Shown: positions 48,547 through 60,366, numbered from the stretch's first letter. The stretch: DNA of 64,000 nt from Kosakonia sacchari (GCA_900109485.1 FOAY01000004.1:423774-487773); one strand, 5' to 3'. Notes: generated by a model not told the origin, from the sequence alone. Program-made: numbers and translations.

Positions 48547-48624
48547 GAAAACCCCGCTCCGTTTATTCGCCATCCGGCGACAAAGTGAGGCGTATTGTAC
48601 GCTGTGAAAGGTCTGGGATCTACC

Positions 48625-48633
48625 TGTGGACAA
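48625..48633 (-). promoter_or_regulatory. Probable DnaA box in mioC promoter
   Basis: TGTGGACAA (complement TTGTCCACA) differs from the consensus box by one base and lies about 80 bases before mioC, where DnaA represses mioC in E. coli. Confidence 0.6.
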
Positions 48634-48651
48634 TATGGGTATTAAGGAAGG

Positions 48652-48674
48652 ACGAAAACGCCCCGTTAAGGGCG
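48652..48674 (-). terminator. asnC terminator overlapping the stop codon
   Basis: CGCCC and GGGCG pair around the asnC TAA, followed on the minus strand by TTTTC. It probably ends asnC transcripts, limiting flow into mioC and oriC. Confidence 0.65.
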
Positions 48675-49124
48675 GATCGTGCGCATGATAGGGTTTTGCA
48701 GGGAGATCAACGTTTCCGTGGACTGAATTTCATCAATTGTTTGGATCTTGTTGATAAGTACCTGTTGCAGGGCATCAATGGATCGGCACATCACTTTTAT
48801 AAAGATGCTGTAGTGGCCGGTGGTGTAATAGGCTTCGGTCACTTCTTCCAGACTTTCCAGTTTTGCCAGCGCTGAAGGGTAATCTTTCGCGCTCTTCAAA
48901 ATGATGCCAATAAAGCAGCAGACATCGTAACCGAGTTGCTTCGGGCTGACATCGATACGCGCGCCGGTGATGATCCCGGCTTGCTTCATCTTTTCTACAC
49001 GTACATGAATGGTGCCGGGGCTGACGCCAAATTGTTTGGCCAGTTCCGCATAAGCGGTGCGCGCATTGGCCATTAACGCGTCGAGGATGCCGCGGTCCAG
49101 ATTATCGATCTGATAATTTTCCAT
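48666..49124 (-). CDS. asnC: Transcriptional regulator AsnC (Lrp/AsnC family)
   Basis: The 152-residue protein has an N-terminal HTH (LDRGILDALMANARTAYAEL, SPGTIHVRVEKMK) and a C-terminal ligand-binding RAM domain with asparagine-responsive oligomerisation. It activates the divergent asnA gene when asparagine is low. The two genes share a 150-base spacer. The length equals E. coli AsnC. Confidence 0.97.
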   Translation of the reverse strand: MENYQIDNLDRGILDALMANARTAYAELAKQFGVSPGTIHVRVEKMKQAGIITGARIDVSPKQLGYDVCCFIGIILKSAKDYPSALAKLESLEEVTEAYYTTGHYSIFIKVMCRSIDALQQVLINKIQTIDEIQSTETLISLQNPIMRTIRP

Positions 49125-49274
49125 AGGGTTTTCTTATGAATAATAAAGATTCTTTCTATTTTACCCGCTTATTTTATCGATTTAAAACCGTAATGGCCTT
49201 TTTAATTATGGATTGTTGAGTTGAGGCGGCATTTTGTTGCTTAATTATCAGCAACAAAAGACAGGAGTAACATA

Positions 49275-50267
49275 ATGAAAACCGCTTACATCGCCAAACA
49301 ACGCCAAATCGCCTTCGTGAAATCTTTTTTCTCCCGCCAGTTGGAAGAGAAACTGGGCCTGATTGAAGTTCAGGCGCCGATCCTCAGCCGCGTCGGTGAT
49401 GGCACGCAGGATAACCTGTCAGGGTGTGAAAAAGCGGTGCAGGTTAATGTGAAAACGCTGCCGGATGCCCGTTTTGAGGTGGTGCATTCGCTGGCGAAAT
49501 GGAAACGACAGACGCTGGGCCAGCATGATTTCAGCGCCGGAGAAGGCTTGTACACCCATATGAAAGCTCTGCGTCCGGATGAAGACCGTCTTTCGGCTAT
49601 TCACTCAGTGTATGTTGATCAGTGGGACTGGGAGCGGGTGCTGGGCGATGGTGAACGCCATGTTTCAACGCTGAAATCCACTGTCGACGCGATTTGGGCC
49701 GGGATCAAAGCGACGGAAGCCGCCGTCAGTGAAACCTTTGGGCTTGTACCGTTTCTGCCGGAACAGATCCATTTTGTGCACAGCGAAACGCTGCTCAGCC
49801 GCTTCCCGGGTCTGGATGCCAAAGGGCGGGAAAAAGCAATTGCGAAAGAGCTGGGTGCGGTGTTCCTGATGGGGATTGGCGGCAAACTCAGCGACGGCAA
49901 GCGCCACGACGTGCGCGCACCGGATTATGATGACTGGAGCACGCCTGCTGAAGCCGGTTTTAGTGGCCTGAACGGCGATATTCTGGTGTGGAACCCGGTG
50001 CTGGAAGATGCACTGGAACTCTCTTCGATGGGGATCCGCGTGGATGCGGAGGCGTTGAAACGTCAGTTGCGGATCACCGGCGACGAAGATCGGTTGCAAC
50101 TGGAATGGCACCAGGCGCTGCTGCGCGGTGAGATGCCGCAAACCATCGGCGGCGGTATTGGTCAGTCGCGTCTGACGATGCTGCTGTTGCAACTGTCGCA
50201 TATCGGCCAGGTGCAGTGCGGTGTGTGGCCCGCAGCGGTTCGCGAGCAGGTTTCCGGCCTGCTCTAA
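49275..50267 (+). CDS. asnA: Aspartate-ammonia ligase (asparagine synthetase A)
   Basis: The 330-residue enzyme makes asparagine from aspartate, ammonia and ATP and resembles class II aminoacyl-tRNA synthetases. It starts [20 protein letters not shown], has [20 protein letters not shown] and ends in the ATP-site arginine motif [20 protein letters not shown] precedes the ATG. It converges on viaA with a four-base overlap. Confidence 0.97.
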   Translation: MKTAYIAKQRQIAFVKSFFSRQLEEKLGLIEVQAPILSRVGDGTQDNLSGCEKAVQVNVKTLPDARFEVVHSLAKWKRQTLGQHDFSAGEGLYTHMKALRPDEDRLSAIHSVYVDQWDWERVLGDGERHVSTLKSTVDAIWAGIKATEAAVSETFGLVPFLPEQIHFVHSETLLSRFPGLDAKGREKAIAKELGAVFLMGIGGKLSDGKRHDVRAPDYDDWSTPAEAGFSGLNGDILVWNPVLEDALELSSMGIRVDAEALKRQLRITGDEDRLQLEWHQALLRGEMPQTIGGGIGQSRLTMLLLQLSHIGQVQCGVWPAAVREQVSGLL

Positions 50268-51715
50268 CGCCGCCAGCGTCGCAGCAGACGGCTGCGCATC
50301 CCGGTATCAAAGCGCCAGATGTGATCGAAAATACGCATGATGCCGGGTTTACCATGTACCGACATTGCCACCGCGTGGAAGCGGTGCTGGTGAACGTTCT
50401 GCAACGCTTTCACTTTGCTGATGATATCGTCCGGCAGGCGCTGGGCGATAAAATCCGAGATCACCACGGCGTCGGCGTCAAACCATTCGCCGCCCTGCAT
50501 CCGTTCAATGATCGCCCGAAAACAGCTTGCCAGATCGGTTCCGCCACGGAAGCGCTGGCTCAGAAAGCGGATCGCCTGCTCCAGCCCCTGCGCGCTGGTC
50601 AGTTCATAACGCACGACTTCGCTGGAAAACAGCATAATAAAGCAGCGCCGTTTGTCCGCCAGCGCCACACGCATCAGTGCCAGGCAGAATGCTTTCGCGC
50701 ACTGCTCATTAAACCCGCCCATTGAACCGGAAGTATCAACGCAGACGATAAACGGCCCGCGCGGTTGTTCATCAAAATCCTGATGGATCACCGGGCGTTC
50801 GGTCACCTTTTCCCGCCAGGCATCGCCGTGCAGACGGTAAGTGAGGAGCTGCTTTTCCACCAGCCGCCGGTAAAACTCATATTCCAGCTCCGTAATGCCG
50901 AGCGTTGCCAGCTCCGGCGGCAACAGGCGCAAAATATCATCGCTCTGATGCAATCCATCGACCTGTTCCGGTACGGTTGCCGGTTCACGCACCAGCATGC
51001 GGAACGTTTCCATCGGTGCATCTTTGCGCGGCACTGATTTCGCCTCCCGCGAGCGGCCAAGCTGCTCCGCAAGTTGCTGCAGCTCCGGCTGCTCTTTCAG
51101 AAAATCACCGTATTTGATGATCAGCTGGTAGTCGCCGCGTTTAAGCTGACCGGCGCTCATATCCCACAAGCGTCCGGCGGCGTTCTCATTTTCGACCAGC
51201 ACCGGCTCCAGTTGCCCACTCAGCGTCATGCGCTCCTGCACCTCACTCAGCAACTGCTCGCGTTCCTCTTCCAGCAGTTGCTGATTAAAGGTAGTGGTTT
51301 GCACGACGAGGCTCAGACGCCAGCGCTGCAAAAAGAGGGTATGCAAAGCGGGTGTGAACTGCGGGTTATCCGTTACCATTTGCCGGGCCTGGGCGGCAAA
51401 AGGCGAATGCAGCTTTTCCAGTAATGCCAGGATCTGCGGTAACTGCACGATAAATTGCGATGTTGAGAGTAGCTGGCTTTGCTGGTAACTCAGCACTTCT
51501 TCCGCCAGTTCAGGTGGGACAGCGGTCTCTTTCAGATGCTTTTTTAGCGCTTCGCGCCAGCGGGGAATATCTTCCGTGATCGCATGTTTTAAGCGCGGGA
51601 ATTTTTCAAAAAACAGTGCCAGCTGCGGAGAAGCCAGCAGCAGAACGATGAGCTCTTCCACCAGCGTCTCTTCGCTGATAGTGAGCATCACATTCAGTGT
51701 TTCCAGCGTTAGCAT
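50264..51715 (-). CDS. viaA: VWA-domain protein ViaA (RavA partner)
   Basis: The 483-residue protein has an N-terminal helical part and a C-terminal von Willebrand A domain with the MIDAS motif DTSGSMGG near residue 330. It stimulates the MoxR ATPase RavA; the pair has been tied to respiratory Fe-S complexes, aminoglycoside sensitivity and the acid-stress enzyme LdcI. It overlaps ravA by seven bases and the asnA end by four. Confidence 0.96.
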   Translation of the reverse strand: MLTLETLNVMLTISEETLVEELIVLLLASPQLALFFEKFPRLKHAITEDIPRWREALKKHLKETAVPPELAEEVLSYQQSQLLSTSQFIVQLPQILALLEKLHSPFAAQARQMVTDNPQFTPALHTLFLQRWRLSLVVQTTTFNQQLLEEEREQLLSEVQERMTLSGQLEPVLVENENAAGRLWDMSAGQLKRGDYQLIIKYGDFLKEQPELQQLAEQLGRSREAKSVPRKDAPMETFRMLVREPATVPEQVDGLHQSDDILRLLPPELATLGITELEYEFYRRLVEKQLLTYRLHGDAWREKVTERPVIHQDFDEQPRGPFIVCVDTSGSMGGFNEQCAKAFCLALMRVALADKRRCFIMLFSSEVVRYELTSAQGLEQAIRFLSQRFRGGTDLASCFRAIIERMQGGEWFDADAVVISDFIAQRLPDDIISKVKALQNVHQHRFHAVAMSVHGKPGIMRIFDHIWRFDTGMRSRLLRRWRR

Positions 51716-53205
51716 TGACGCGCCTGTTGGATCTGCGCGCGAACGTCCTGCAGGCTGGCTTCAATGCGACCTAACCAGTCGCCAGAGACGAACAGGCATT
51801 TTTGCTGCTCGCTAAAACGGCTGTGCTGCTGGTGCCAGGTGTTATCCAGCGCTTCCAGTTGTTGGGCGATCTCTTCCGGGACATTTTCGGTAGTGGCGCC
51901 AGGCAGCGCAAGACGCGAGCCCTGCAAACTGACATCGCGGATCACCAGATGAAGCGAGGTATCAACCTCAAGATTTAAAGGTTGCGCAAAACCGATACCG
52001 TTAAGTTTGCCGCGGATTTCACCGCCTTTCGCCAGCCACTGCTCAAGCGCGTTGCGCTCAATGATGACGTGAATCACCTGTAAATCGTGCAGTTTTAGCG
52101 GCTGCTGTAGCAGTAACGTCAACAGCGATTCGTTCAGGCCTTCGGGCAAATCATAGTGCGGACGGCGGCTGAACATACCGCCCTGGCGGCTGACTTTCAG
52201 CGCGGTTTTGTCGCTTTGTTGCTGCTGAAGCTGCATATGGCGCTGATTGATACTGGTGAGCTGTGTCAGCATCGATTGTTGCTGCCACGCGTGCCCGGTC
52301 ATCAAAATATCCAGTTGCTGCTGCAGCAAACGCAGGCTTTCGGCATCGTGCCACAGGCAATCTTTCAGCAGGATCAGATCAATGGGCGCAACCGTATCAC
52401 GCCCGCTGAAAAAGGCGCTGGATTGTAATAAGCGGATAGCTTTTTTCCAGCGGCGATCGGAAACATACGGCGCATTCGGTAAGGCATCGAGCTGCTGGCG
52501 CAGCGTATAGATCAGCTCAAATACCGGATCGGGCAGTTTGACCAGCCCAATCTCCTGTTGCCAGCGCTGATATTCCTCGTCGGTGATTTGCAACTCGGCG
52601 GGCACCGGATTTTCGTTCTCGTCCTGCTGGCTGATCAGCATGGAGCGGAAATTCCCCTTCTCCTGCACTTTGTCGAGCCACAGGCGGATTAACATGCGAT
52701 CATACAGCGCTTCGAGGCTGCTGTCGGCTTCCGGCAGTTCGTTCGAGGCGGCCACCAGCAAACGCATCGGGATCTTCTCTTCGCTCGCGCCGTTACGGAA
52801 GCGACGTTCGTTAATGGCGGTGAGCAGGGTGTTGAGGATCGCCGGGCCGGCTTTCCAGATCTCATCCAGAAACACGATTTCTGCTTCCGGAAGATAACCG
52901 TCGGTTAAGCGCTCATAGCGCCCTTCATCTTTTAACGCCTGAATGGAGAGCGGACCAAAAACCTCTTCCGGCGTGGAGAAGCGCGTCATCAGGTATTCAA
53001 AGGCGCGGGCATGTTTAAAGGCGAATTTCAGGCGACGAGCGATCAGGCTTTTCGCAATGCCTGGCGGGCCAAGAAGAAATACACTCTCGCCGCTCAGCGC
53101 AGCCAGCAGGCACAACCGGATAGCGTGGCTACGCTCAAAGAGTCCTTTTTCCAGCGTGCTGCTTAAGCGGGAAATTCTTTCTGCTAATAAATGTGAGTGA
53201 GCCAT
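51709..53205 (-). CDS. ravA: MoxR-family AAA+ ATPase RavA
   Basis: The 498-residue ATPase has Walker [10 protein letters not shown] near residue 46, Walker [11 protein letters not shown] and sensor 1 [13 protein letters not shown], then the LARA discs that bind LdcI. It forms hexamers. ATG at 53205 starts [16 protein letters not shown] as in E. coli; the open frame continues to 53448 but overlaps the divergent kup gene and looks untranslated. It is followed by viaA in one operon. Confidence 0.96.
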   Translation of the reverse strand: MAHSHLLAERISRLSSTLEKGLFERSHAIRLCLLAALSGESVFLLGPPGIAKSLIARRLKFAFKHARAFEYLMTRFSTPEEVFGPLSIQALKDEGRYERLTDGYLPEAEIVFLDEIWKAGPAILNTLLTAINERRFRNGASEEKIPMRLLVAASNELPEADSSLEALYDRMLIRLWLDKVQEKGNFRSMLISQQDENENPVPAELQITDEEYQRWQQEIGLVKLPDPVFELIYTLRQQLDALPNAPYVSDRRWKKAIRLLQSSAFFSGRDTVAPIDLILLKDCLWHDAESLRLLQQQLDILMTGHAWQQQSMLTQLTSINQRHMQLQQQQSDKTALKVSRQGGMFSRRPHYDLPEGLNESLLTLLLQQPLKLHDLQVIHVIIERNALEQWLAKGGEIRGKLNGIGFAQPLNLEVDTSLHLVIRDVSLQGSRLALPGATTENVPEEIAQQLEALDNTWHQQHSRFSEQQKCLFVSGDWLGRIEASLQDVRAQIQQARQC

Positions 53206-53427
53206 AATAGATTTGCGTCCTTTCGCCGTGATATCCGGCTTGCAAAAGCGAGTATAGACGTTTCCGAAAGGGCTTGTAATAGACTGAAGAACGGCTTTAT
53301 TTTCATTGCGCCAGATTAATGTGGCCGCATTTAGGGGTACGATTTTGCAAATAATCGTGCATACTGTGCGCTTTTTGTGGGCCAAGGGACTAAGCACACA
53401 TTTGTCATTCAAACAAAAGATTAGTCT

Positions 53428-55296
53428 ATGAGCACTGATAATAAACAATCGTTACCCGCTGTCACTCTTGCGGCAATTGGGGTTGTCTACGGTGATATCG
53501 GCACCAGCCCACTTTATACACTTCGTGAATGTTTGTCTGGTCAGTTTGGTTTTGGTGTTGAGCGCGATGCCGTCTTCGGCTTTTTGTCACTGATCTTCTG
53601 GCTGCTGGTTTTTGTGGTCTCCATTAAGTATCTGACGTTCGTCATGCGCGCGGATAACGCTGGCGAAGGCGGTATTTTGACGCTGATGTCGCTGGCCGGT
53701 CGCAACACGTCGGCCAGAATGACTTCGGTGCTGGTGATCATGGGATTGATTGGCGGCAGCTTCTTCTATGGTGAGGTGGTTATTACCCCCGCGATCTCGG
53801 TGATGTCGGCGATAGAGGGGCTGGAGATTGTCGCGCCTTCGCTCGATAGCTGGATTGTGCCGCTGTCGATTATCGTTTTAACCCTGCTGTTTATGATTCA
53901 GAAGCACGGTACCGGGCTGGTGGGGAAACTGTTTGCACCGATCATGCTGGCGTGGTTTTTGATACTGGCTGTACTCGGCGCGCGCGGTATTATCGAAAAT
54001 CCCGAAGTGTTGCAGGCGCTGAATCCGCTTTGGGCGGTGAATTTCTTCCTTGAATACAAGACTGTCTCTTTTGTTGCGCTTGGCGCCGTGGTGCTGTCGA
54101 TCACCGGTGTCGAGGCGCTGTATGCGGATATGGGGCACTTCGGTAAGCTGCCGATTCGCATGGCGTGGTTTATTGTGGTGCTGCCGTCGCTGGCGCTGAA
54201 TTATTTTGGCCAGGGCGCATTGTTGCTGAAAACGCCGGAAGCGATTAAAAACCCCTTCTTCCTGCTGGCACCTGAGTGGGCGCTGATCCCAATGTTGATT
54301 ATCGCCACGCTGGCGACGGTCATTGCGTCGCAGGCGGTTATTTCAGGCGTCTTCTCCCTGACTCGCCAGGCGGTGCGTCTGGGCTATCTGGCGCCGATGC
54401 GTATTATCCATACCTCGGAGATGGAATCCGGGCAAATCTATATTCCGTTCATTAACTGGCTACTCTATTTTGCAGTAGTGCTGGTGATTGTCAGCTTTGA
54501 ACACTCCAGCAATCTGGCGGCGGCTTACGGTATTGCCGTTACCGGGACGATGGTGCTGACCTCCATTCTTTCCACGACCGTGGCACGCAAAAACTGGCAC
54601 TGGAATAAAGTGCTGGTGGGGCTGATTCTGATCTTCTTACTGAGTATCGATGTACCGCTGTTCTCGGCGAACCTCGATAAAATCGTTTCCGGCGGCTGGC
54701 TGCCGTTAACGCTCGGCATGGTGATGTTCCTGGTGATGACCACCTGGAAAAGTGAACGGTTCCGCCTGCTGCGCCGCATGCACGAACATGGCAACTCTCT
54801 GGAGGCGATGATTGCGTCGCTGGAGAAATCGCCGCCGGTTCGTGTGCCCGGTACGGCTGTGTACATGTCCCGCGCGTTGAATGTCATTCCATTTGCCATG
54901 ATGCATAACCTGAAGCACAACAAGGTGCTGCATGAACGCGTGATCCTGCTGACGCTGCGTACTGAAGATGCACCTTACGTCCATAATGTGCGTCGGGTAC
55001 AAATTGAACAGTTATCGCCAACTTTCTGGCGCGTGGTGGCCAGTTACGGCTGGCGCGAAACGCCGAACGTTGAAGAGGTGTTCCATCGCTGCGGTCTGGA
55101 AGGGCTCAATTGCCGGATGATGGAAACTTCCTTCTTTATGTCGCATGAGTCGTTGATCCTCGGTAAACGACCATGGTATTTGCGGCTGCGCGGCAAACTC
55201 TACCTGGTATTACAGCGCAACGCGCTGCGCGCGCCGGACCAGTTTGAGATCCCGCCAAACCGGGTTATCGAGTTGGGAACGCAGGTTGAAATTTAA
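53428..55296 (+). CDS. kup: Low-affinity potassium transporter Kup
   Basis: The 622-residue protein is a K+:H+ symporter with about 12 helices in the first 430 residues and a cytoplasmic C-terminal domain. It begins with [20 protein letters not shown], the KUP signature containing the [10 protein letters not shown] ion-path loop. The length equals E. coli Kup. It is divergent from ravA with 222 bases between and ends at a strong terminator. Confidence 0.97.
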   Translation: MSTDNKQSLPAVTLAAIGVVYGDIGTSPLYTLRECLSGQFGFGVERDAVFGFLSLIFWLLVFVVSIKYLTFVMRADNAGEGGILTLMSLAGRNTSARMTSVLVIMGLIGGSFFYGEVVITPAISVMSAIEGLEIVAPSLDSWIVPLSIIVLTLLFMIQKHGTGLVGKLFAPIMLAWFLILAVLGARGIIENPEVLQALNPLWAVNFFLEYKTVSFVALGAVVLSITGVEALYADMGHFGKLPIRMAWFIVVLPSLALNYFGQGALLLKTPEAIKNPFFLLAPEWALIPMLIIATLATVIASQAVISGVFSLTRQAVRLGYLAPMRIIHTSEMESGQIYIPFINWLLYFAVVLVIVSFEHSSNLAAAYGIAVTGTMVLTSILSTTVARKNWHWNKVLVGLILIFLLSIDVPLFSANLDKIVSGGWLPLTLGMVMFLVMTTWKSERFRLLRRMHEHGNSLEAMIASLEKSPPVRVPGTAVYMSRALNVIPFAMMHNLKHNKVLHERVILLTLRTEDAPYVHNVRRVQIEQLSPTFWRVVASYGWRETPNVEEVFHRCGLEGLNCRMMETSFFMSHESLILGKRPWYLRLRGKLYLVLQRNALRAPDQFEIPPNRVIELGTQVEI

Positions 55297-55302
55297 CGTC
55301 TT

Positions 55303-55329
55303 AAAACCCCTCTTTATGAGGGGTTTTTT
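55303..55329 (+). terminator. kup terminator
   Basis: AAAACCCCTCTTTATGAGGG followed by GTTTTTT is a strong stem with a T run, seven bases after the kup stop. Confidence 0.88.
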
Positions 55330-55392
55330 GTTATTTATGTCTGTGAATTTCATTTAAGCTAATCAAGCTGTTTTTTTCATCACATTCGGACG

Positions 55393-55404
55393 CGAAACGT
55401 TTCG
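55393..55404. promoter_or_regulatory. RbsR-type operator, upstream copy
   Basis: CGAAACGTTTCG is a perfect 12-base palindrome of LacI/GalR type identical to the core of the downstream site. It is overlapped on the right by GATATCGATCACAC, whose ATCACA could be half of a CRP site. Confidence 0.65.
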
Positions 55405-55469
55405 ATATCGATCACACTTCTGTAACTGAGACATAGTTATAAGATTATTCTTTGTACTACACTGCGTTC

Positions 55470-55485
55470 AGCGAAACGTTTCGCT
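55470..55485. promoter_or_regulatory. RbsR operator before rbsD
   Basis: AGCGAAACGTTTCGCT is a perfect 16-base palindrome, the established RbsR operator sequence, 15 bases before the rbsD start. Confidence 0.88.
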
Positions 55486-55500
55486 AGTGGAGCATAAAAA

Positions 55501-55920
55501 ATGAAAAAAGGTCGTGTATTGAACGCTGACATTTCGTCAGTTATCTCTCGTCTTGGTCATACCGATACGCTGGTGGTATGTGATGCCGGGTTGCCGGTGC
55601 CGCGTAATACGCAACGCATTGATATGGCGCTAACGCAGGGCGTACCGTCCTTTATGCAGGTGCTGGATGTGGTGACAGCCGAAATGCAGGTTGAATCCGC
55701 TATCCTGGCGCAGGAAATCAAACAACATAATCCGCAGCTCCACGAAACGTTGCTTAAGTCTCTTGAGCAACTGCAACAACACCAGGGAAACACCATAGAA
55801 GTGCGGTACGTTACGCACGAGCAGTTTAAAAAACACACCGCGGACAGTCATGCGGTGATTCGCAGCGGGGAGTGTTCCCCGTTTGCGAATATCATTCTCT
55901 GTGCTGGCGTCACTTTCTGA
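55501..55920 (+). CDS. rbsD: D-ribose pyranase RbsD
   Basis: The 139-residue protein interconverts beta-pyran and beta-furan ribose so that RbsK can act. It starts [20 protein letters not shown] with the conserved His20, and ends [19 protein letters not shown]. It is the first gene of rbsDACBKR. Confidence 0.97.
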   Translation: MKKGRVLNADISSVISRLGHTDTLVVCDAGLPVPRNTQRIDMALTQGVPSFMQVLDVVTAEMQVESAILAQEIKQHNPQLHETLLKSLEQLQQHQGNTIEVRYVTHEQFKKHTADSHAVIRSGECSPFANIILCAGVTF

Positions 55921-55927
55921 GGCTATC

Positions 55928-57433
55928 ATGGACGCGTTACTGCAACTCAAGGGGATCGATAAAGCATTCCCCGGCGTTAAAGCGCTTTCCGGCGCGGCGC
56001 TGAATGTCTATCCTGGCCGTGTGATGGCGCTGGTGGGCGAAAATGGTGCCGGTAAATCCACGATGATGAAAGTGCTTACGGGCATTTATACCCGTGACGC
56101 CGGTTCGCTGCTGTGGCTGGGAAAAGAGACCACCTTTAACGGCCCAAAATCATCGCAGGAAGCCGGTATCGGCATTATCCACCAGGAATTGAACCTGATC
56201 CCGCAGCTCACCATTGCTGAGAATATTTTTCTCGGGCGTGAGTTCGTCAATCGCTTCGGCAAAATCGACTGGAAAAAGATGTTTGCTGATGCCGACAAGC
56301 TGTTGGCCAAACTGAATCTGCGCTTTAAGAGCGATCGGCTGGTAGGGGAACTCTCCATCGGCGATCAACAGATGGTTGAAATCGCCAAAGTGATGAGCTA
56401 CGAATCGCAGGTCATCATTATGGATGAACCCACCGACGCCCTGACGGACACCGAAACCGAATCGCTGTTCCGCGTGATCCGCGAGCTGAAATCGCAGGGG
56501 CGCGGCATTGTCTATATCTCCCACCGTATGAAAGAGATCTTCGAGATTTGCGATGACGTGACGGTTTTCCGTGACGGGCAGTTTATTGCCGAGCGTGAAG
56601 TGGCGACGCTCACCGAAGATACGCTGATCGAAATGATGGTAGGCCGCAAGCTGGAAGACCAATACCCGCGGCTGGATCAAGCGCCGGGCGAAGTGCGTCT
56701 TACCGTCGATAAGCTGTGTGGTCCCGGCGTGGAAAACGTCAGTTTCACCCTGCGCAAAGGCGAGATCCTTGGCGTTGCCGGGTTGATGGGCGCTGGTCGC
56801 ACCGAACTGATGAAAGTGCTGTATGGCGCACTGCCGCGCACCAGCGGTTATGTGACACTCGACGGCCATGAAGTGATCACCCGCTCTCCGCAGGACGGGC
56901 TGGCGAACGGTATCGTCTATATTTCAGAAGACCGTAAGCGTGACGGCTTAGTGCTCGGCATGTCAGTGAAAGAGAATATGTCGCTGACGGCGCTGCGTTA
57001 CTTCAGCCGCGCGGGCGGTTCGCTGAAGCATAAAGATGAACAGCAGGCGGTGAATGATTTTATCCGTCTGTTCAATGTGAAAACGCCATCAATGGAGCAG
57101 GCAATTGGTTTGCTCTCCGGCGGTAATCAGCAAAAAGTGGCGATTGCCCGTGGTTTGATGACGCGGCCAAAAGTGCTGATCCTCGACGAACCGACGCGCG
57201 GCGTCGATGTTGGGGCGAAAAAAGAGATTTATCAGCTTATTAACCAGTTCAAGGCTGACGGACTGAGCATCATCCTGGTCTCCTCTGAAATGCCGGAAGT
57301 GCTGGGAATGAGCGATCGCATTATGGTGATGCATGAAGGGCATCTCGGCGGTGAATTCACGCGCGAGCAGGCCACTCAGGAAGTGTTGATGGCTGCCGCT
57401 GTGGGCAAGCTTAATCGTGTGAATCAGGAGTAA
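55928..57433 (+). CDS. rbsA: Ribose ABC transporter ATP-binding protein RbsA
   Basis: The 501-residue protein has two ATPase domains. The first has Walker [10 protein letters not shown], signature [13 protein letters not shown] and Walker B VIIMDEP; the second has the degenerate Walker [10 protein letters not shown], signature [15 protein letters not shown] and Walker B VLILDEP, as in all sugar-type RbsA proteins. ATG at 55928 follows GAGG; the frame upstream overlaps rbsD and is not used. Confidence 0.97.
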   Translation: MDALLQLKGIDKAFPGVKALSGAALNVYPGRVMALVGENGAGKSTMMKVLTGIYTRDAGSLLWLGKETTFNGPKSSQEAGIGIIHQELNLIPQLTIAENIFLGREFVNRFGKIDWKKMFADADKLLAKLNLRFKSDRLVGELSIGDQQMVEIAKVMSYESQVIIMDEPTDALTDTETESLFRVIRELKSQGRGIVYISHRMKEIFEICDDVTVFRDGQFIAEREVATLTEDTLIEMMVGRKLEDQYPRLDQAPGEVRLTVDKLCGPGVENVSFTLRKGEILGVAGLMGAGRTELMKVLYGALPRTSGYVTLDGHEVITRSPQDGLANGIVYISEDRKRDGLVLGMSVKENMSLTALRYFSRAGGSLKHKDEQQAVNDFIRLFNVKTPSMEQAIGLLSGGNQQKVAIARGLMTRPKVLILDEPTRGVDVGAKKEIYQLINQFKADGLSIILVSSEMPEVLGMSDRIMVMHEGHLGGEFTREQATQEVLMAAAVGKLNRVNQE

Positions 57434-57438
57434 AAAAG

Positions 57439-58404
57439 ATGACTACCCAGGCTGTTTCTGGTCGCCGTTATTTCAGCAAAGCATGGCTAATGGAACAAAA
57501 ATCGTTAATTGCTTTGCTGGTGCTGATTGCGATTGTTTCGACAATGAGTCCGAACTTTTTTACCGTCAATAACCTGCTGAACATCCTGCAACAAACCTCG
57601 GTAAACGCCATTATGGCAGTGGGAATGACGCTGGTTATCCTGACCTCGGGAATTGATCTGTCCGTCGGTTCTCTGCTGGCACTTACCGGCGCGGTTGCGG
57701 CATCGATGATTGGCGTGGAAGTGAATGCGCTGGTGGCCGTTGCTGGTGCGCTGGCGCTGGGGGCGGCGATCGGCGCCGTTACCGGGGTGATTGTCGCGAA
57801 AGGCCGCGTGCAGGCGTTTATCGCTACGCTGGTAATGATGTTGCTGCTGCGCGGCGTAACGCTGGTTTACACCAATGGCAGCCCAATCAATACCGGATTT
57901 ACCGCTAACGCAGATATTTTTGGCTGGTTTGGTATTGGCCGCCCGCTCGGGATCCCGACGCCAGTGTGGCTGATGGCTGTGGTCTTTATCGCCGCCTGGT
58001 ATTTATTGCATCAAACCCGCCTGGGCCGCTATATCTATGCGCTGGGCGGTAACGAAGCGGCGACGCGCTTGTCCGGCATCTCCGTCGATAAAGTGAAAAT
58101 TATCGTCTACTCGCTGTGCGGCCTGCTGGCTTCACTGGCGGGCATTATTGAAGTGGCGCGTCTCTCTTCTGCACAGCCTACTGCGGGGGCCGGTTATGAA
58201 CTGGATGCTATTGCTGCGGTGGTATTGGGCGGAACCAGTCTGGCTGGCGGTAAAGGTCGCATTGTTGGGACGTTGATCGGCGCATTGATTCTGGGCTTCC
58301 TCAATAATGGATTGAATTTGTTGAGCGTTTCCTCCTATTACCAGATGATCGTTAAAGCAGTGGTGATTCTGCTCGCGGTGCTGGTAGACAACAAAAAGCA
58401 GTAA
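57439..58404 (+). CDS. rbsC: Ribose ABC transporter permease RbsC
   Basis: The 321-residue inner-membrane permease of the BPD_transp_2 type has 8-10 helices and the motif [16 protein letters not shown] in a cytoplasmic loop. It dimerises to form the ribose channel. It starts six bases after rbsA. Confidence 0.96.
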   Translation: MTTQAVSGRRYFSKAWLMEQKSLIALLVLIAIVSTMSPNFFTVNNLLNILQQTSVNAIMAVGMTLVILTSGIDLSVGSLLALTGAVAASMIGVEVNALVAVAGALALGAAIGAVTGVIVAKGRVQAFIATLVMMLLLRGVTLVYTNGSPINTGFTANADIFGWFGIGRPLGIPTPVWLMAVVFIAAWYLLHQTRLGRYIYALGGNEAATRLSGISVDKVKIIVYSLCGLLASLAGIIEVARLSSAQPTAGAGYELDAIAAVVLGGTSLAGGKGRIVGTLIGALILGFLNNGLNLLSVSSYYQMIVKAVVILLAVLVDNKKQ

Positions 58405-58430
58405 TTACCTACACAACAGGACTCGTGAAT

Positions 58431-59321
58431 ATGAACATGAAAAAACTGGCCACTCTGGTTTCTGCTGTTGCACTGAGCGCCACCATTAGCGCAAACGCGA
58501 TGGCGAAAGACTCTATTGCTCTGGTGATTTCCACGCTGAACAACCCGTTCTTCGTCTCCCTGAAGGATGGCGCACAGAAAGAGGCGGATAAACTGGGGTA
58601 TGACCTGGTTGTCCTGGATTCGCAGAACAACCCGGCCAAAGAGCTGGCCAACGTGCAGGATCTGACCGTTCGCGGTACCAAACTGCTGCTGATTAACCCG
58701 ACAGACTCCGATGCTGTCGGCAACGCGATCAAAATGGCTAACCAGGCAAAAATCCCGGTAATTACCCTCGACCGCGTAGCAAGCAGCGGTGAAGTGGTCA
58801 GCCACATTGCCTCTGATAACGTGCTCGGCGGCAAAATTGCTGGCGACTACATCGCTAAAAAAGCGGGTGAAGGCGCGAAAGTTATCGAACTGGCGGGTAT
58901 CGCCGGGACTTCCGCTGCACGTGAACGTGGCGAAGGTTTCCAGCAGGCCGTTGCCGCGCATAAATTTAACGTGCTGGCCAGCCAGCCGGCAGACTTCGAT
59001 CGTACTAAAGGCCTGAACGTCATGCAGAACCTGCTGACGGCTCACCCGGACGTTCAGGCAGTCTTTGCCCAGAACGATGAAATGGCGCTGGGTGCGCTGC
59101 GTGCGCTGCAAACTGCCGGTAAAACCGACGTGATGGTGGTGGGTTTTGACGGTACGCCAGACGGTGTAAAAGCAGTGAATGACGGCAAACTGGCAGCAAC
59201 GATTGCTCAGTTGCCGGAGCAGATTGGCGCGAAAGGTGTTGATACCGCAGACAAAGTGCTGAAAGGCGAAAAAGTCTACGCGAAAAACCCGGTTGACCTG
59301 AAACTGGTCATCAAGCAGTAA
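58431..59321 (+). CDS. rbsB: Ribose-binding periplasmic protein RbsB
   Basis: The 296-residue protein has a Sec signal peptide ([20 protein letters not shown], cleaved after ...NAMA) and a two-lobe sugar-binding mature part beginning [16 protein letters not shown]. It binds ribose for RbsAC and presents it to the chemoreceptor Trg. ATG at 58431 has AGGA nine bases upstream; a GTG at 58425 is an alternative. Confidence 0.96.
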   Translation: MNMKKLATLVSAVALSATISANAMAKDSIALVISTLNNPFFVSLKDGAQKEADKLGYDLVVLDSQNNPAKELANVQDLTVRGTKLLLINPTDSDAVGNAIKMANQAKIPVITLDRVASSGEVVSHIASDNVLGGKIAGDYIAKKAGEGAKVIELAGIAGTSAARERGEGFQQAVAAHKFNVLASQPADFDRTKGLNVMQNLLTAHPDVQAVFAQNDEMALGALRALQTAGKTDVMVVGFDGTPDGVKAVNDGKLAATIAQLPEQIGAKGVDTADKVLKGEKVYAKNPVDLKLVIKQ

Positions 59322-59330
59322 TAAGCAGTT

Positions 59331-59413
59331 CAGTCGGTGGGCTTGAACCTGCCGACTGGGGACAACGTAAAAATAAAGAAAAGCATGGCACGCGCCACCG
59401 GGAACGGTGGCGC
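59331..59413 (+). other. Two hairpins between rbsB and rbsK
   Basis: CAGTCGG pairs with CCGACTG (59331-59357), and GCGCCACC pairs perfectly with GGTGGCGC (59392-59413). Neither has a T run. They probably protect the rbsB 3' end and reduce rbsK expression. Confidence 0.65.
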
Positions 59414-59433
59414 ACTTTATGGACAAGCTCATC

Positions 59434-60363
59434 ATGAAAACCGCAGGCAAACTCGTCGTCCTTGGTAGTATCAATGCCGATCACATTCTTAACCTTGAAT
59501 CTTTCCCGACGCCGGGCGAAACCGTCACCGGCAGCCAGTATCAGGTGGCTTTCGGTGGTAAAGGCGCAAACCAGGCGGTTGCCGCCGGGCGTAGCGGCGC
59601 TGATATCGCTTTTATCGCCTGCACGGGCGATGACGACACGGGCGCTCGCGTTCGTAAGCAACTGGAAAGCGACCATATTGATGTGGCGCCAGTAAGCGTT
59701 GTTGCAGGGGAATCCACCGGCGTGGCGCTGATTTTTGTTAATGGCGAAGGTGAGAATGTCATCGGTATTCATGCGGGAGCGAATGCGGCGCTCTCGATTG
59801 AACGCGTCGAAGCGCAGCATGCGCTGATTGCGAACGCATCGGCGTTGCTGATGCAACTGGAGTCGCCGGTAGAAAGCGTGCTGGCTGCCGCGCGCATCGC
59901 GCAGCAGAACCACACGACCGTAGCGCTTAACCCTGCTCCGGCGCGGGAACTCTCCGATGAACTGCTGGCGCTGGTGGACATCATCACGCCAAATGAAACC
60001 GAAGCGGAAAAACTGACCGGTGTTCGCGTTGACAGCGATGAAGACGCCGCGCGTGCCGCGCAGGCGCTGCATGCCAAAGGCATCAAGACGGTAATTATTA
60101 CCCTTGGCAGCCGTGGCGTATGGGCAAGTGTTAATGGTGAAGGTAAACGCGTTCCCGGCTTTAAAGTGAAAGCCATTGATACCATTGCCGCTGGCGATAC
60201 CTTTAACGGCGCGCTGTTGACGGCATTGCTGGAAGATAAAACGCTGGATGAAGCGATCCGTTTTGCTCATGCTGCAGCGGCGATTGCCGTCACGCGTAAA
60301 GGCGCGCAACCTTCTGTTCCGTGGCGCAAAGAGATTGATGATTTTCTCTCTCAGCAGGGGTGA
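59434..60363 (+). CDS. rbsK: Ribokinase RbsK
   Basis: The 309-residue PfkB-family kinase phosphorylates ribose at O5. Motifs: GSINADHILNLESFPTPGET at the N-terminus, GGKGANQAVAAGRSGAD and the C-terminal DTIAAGDTFNGAL with the catalytic aspartate. The start at 59434 (MKTAGKLVVLGS) matches E. coli; ATG at 59419 is an alternative with five more residues. Confidence 0.95.
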   Translation: MKTAGKLVVLGSINADHILNLESFPTPGETVTGSQYQVAFGGKGANQAVAAGRSGADIAFIACTGDDDTGARVRKQLESDHIDVAPVSVVAGESTGVALIFVNGEGENVIGIHAGANAALSIERVEAQHALIANASALLMQLESPVESVLAAARIAQQNHTTVALNPAPARELSDELLALVDIITPNETEAEKLTGVRVDSDEDAARAAQALHAKGIKTVIITLGSRGVWASVNGEGKRVPGFKVKAIDTIAAGDTFNGALLTALLEDKTLDEAIRFAHAAAAIAVTRKGAQPSVPWRKEIDDFLSQQG

Positions 60364-60366
60364 AAC

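Noticed and set aside
53206..53448. N-terminal extension of RavA by 81 codons
   Set aside because: It overlaps the divergent kup start and its promoter region, and E. coli RavA starts at the internal Met at 53205.
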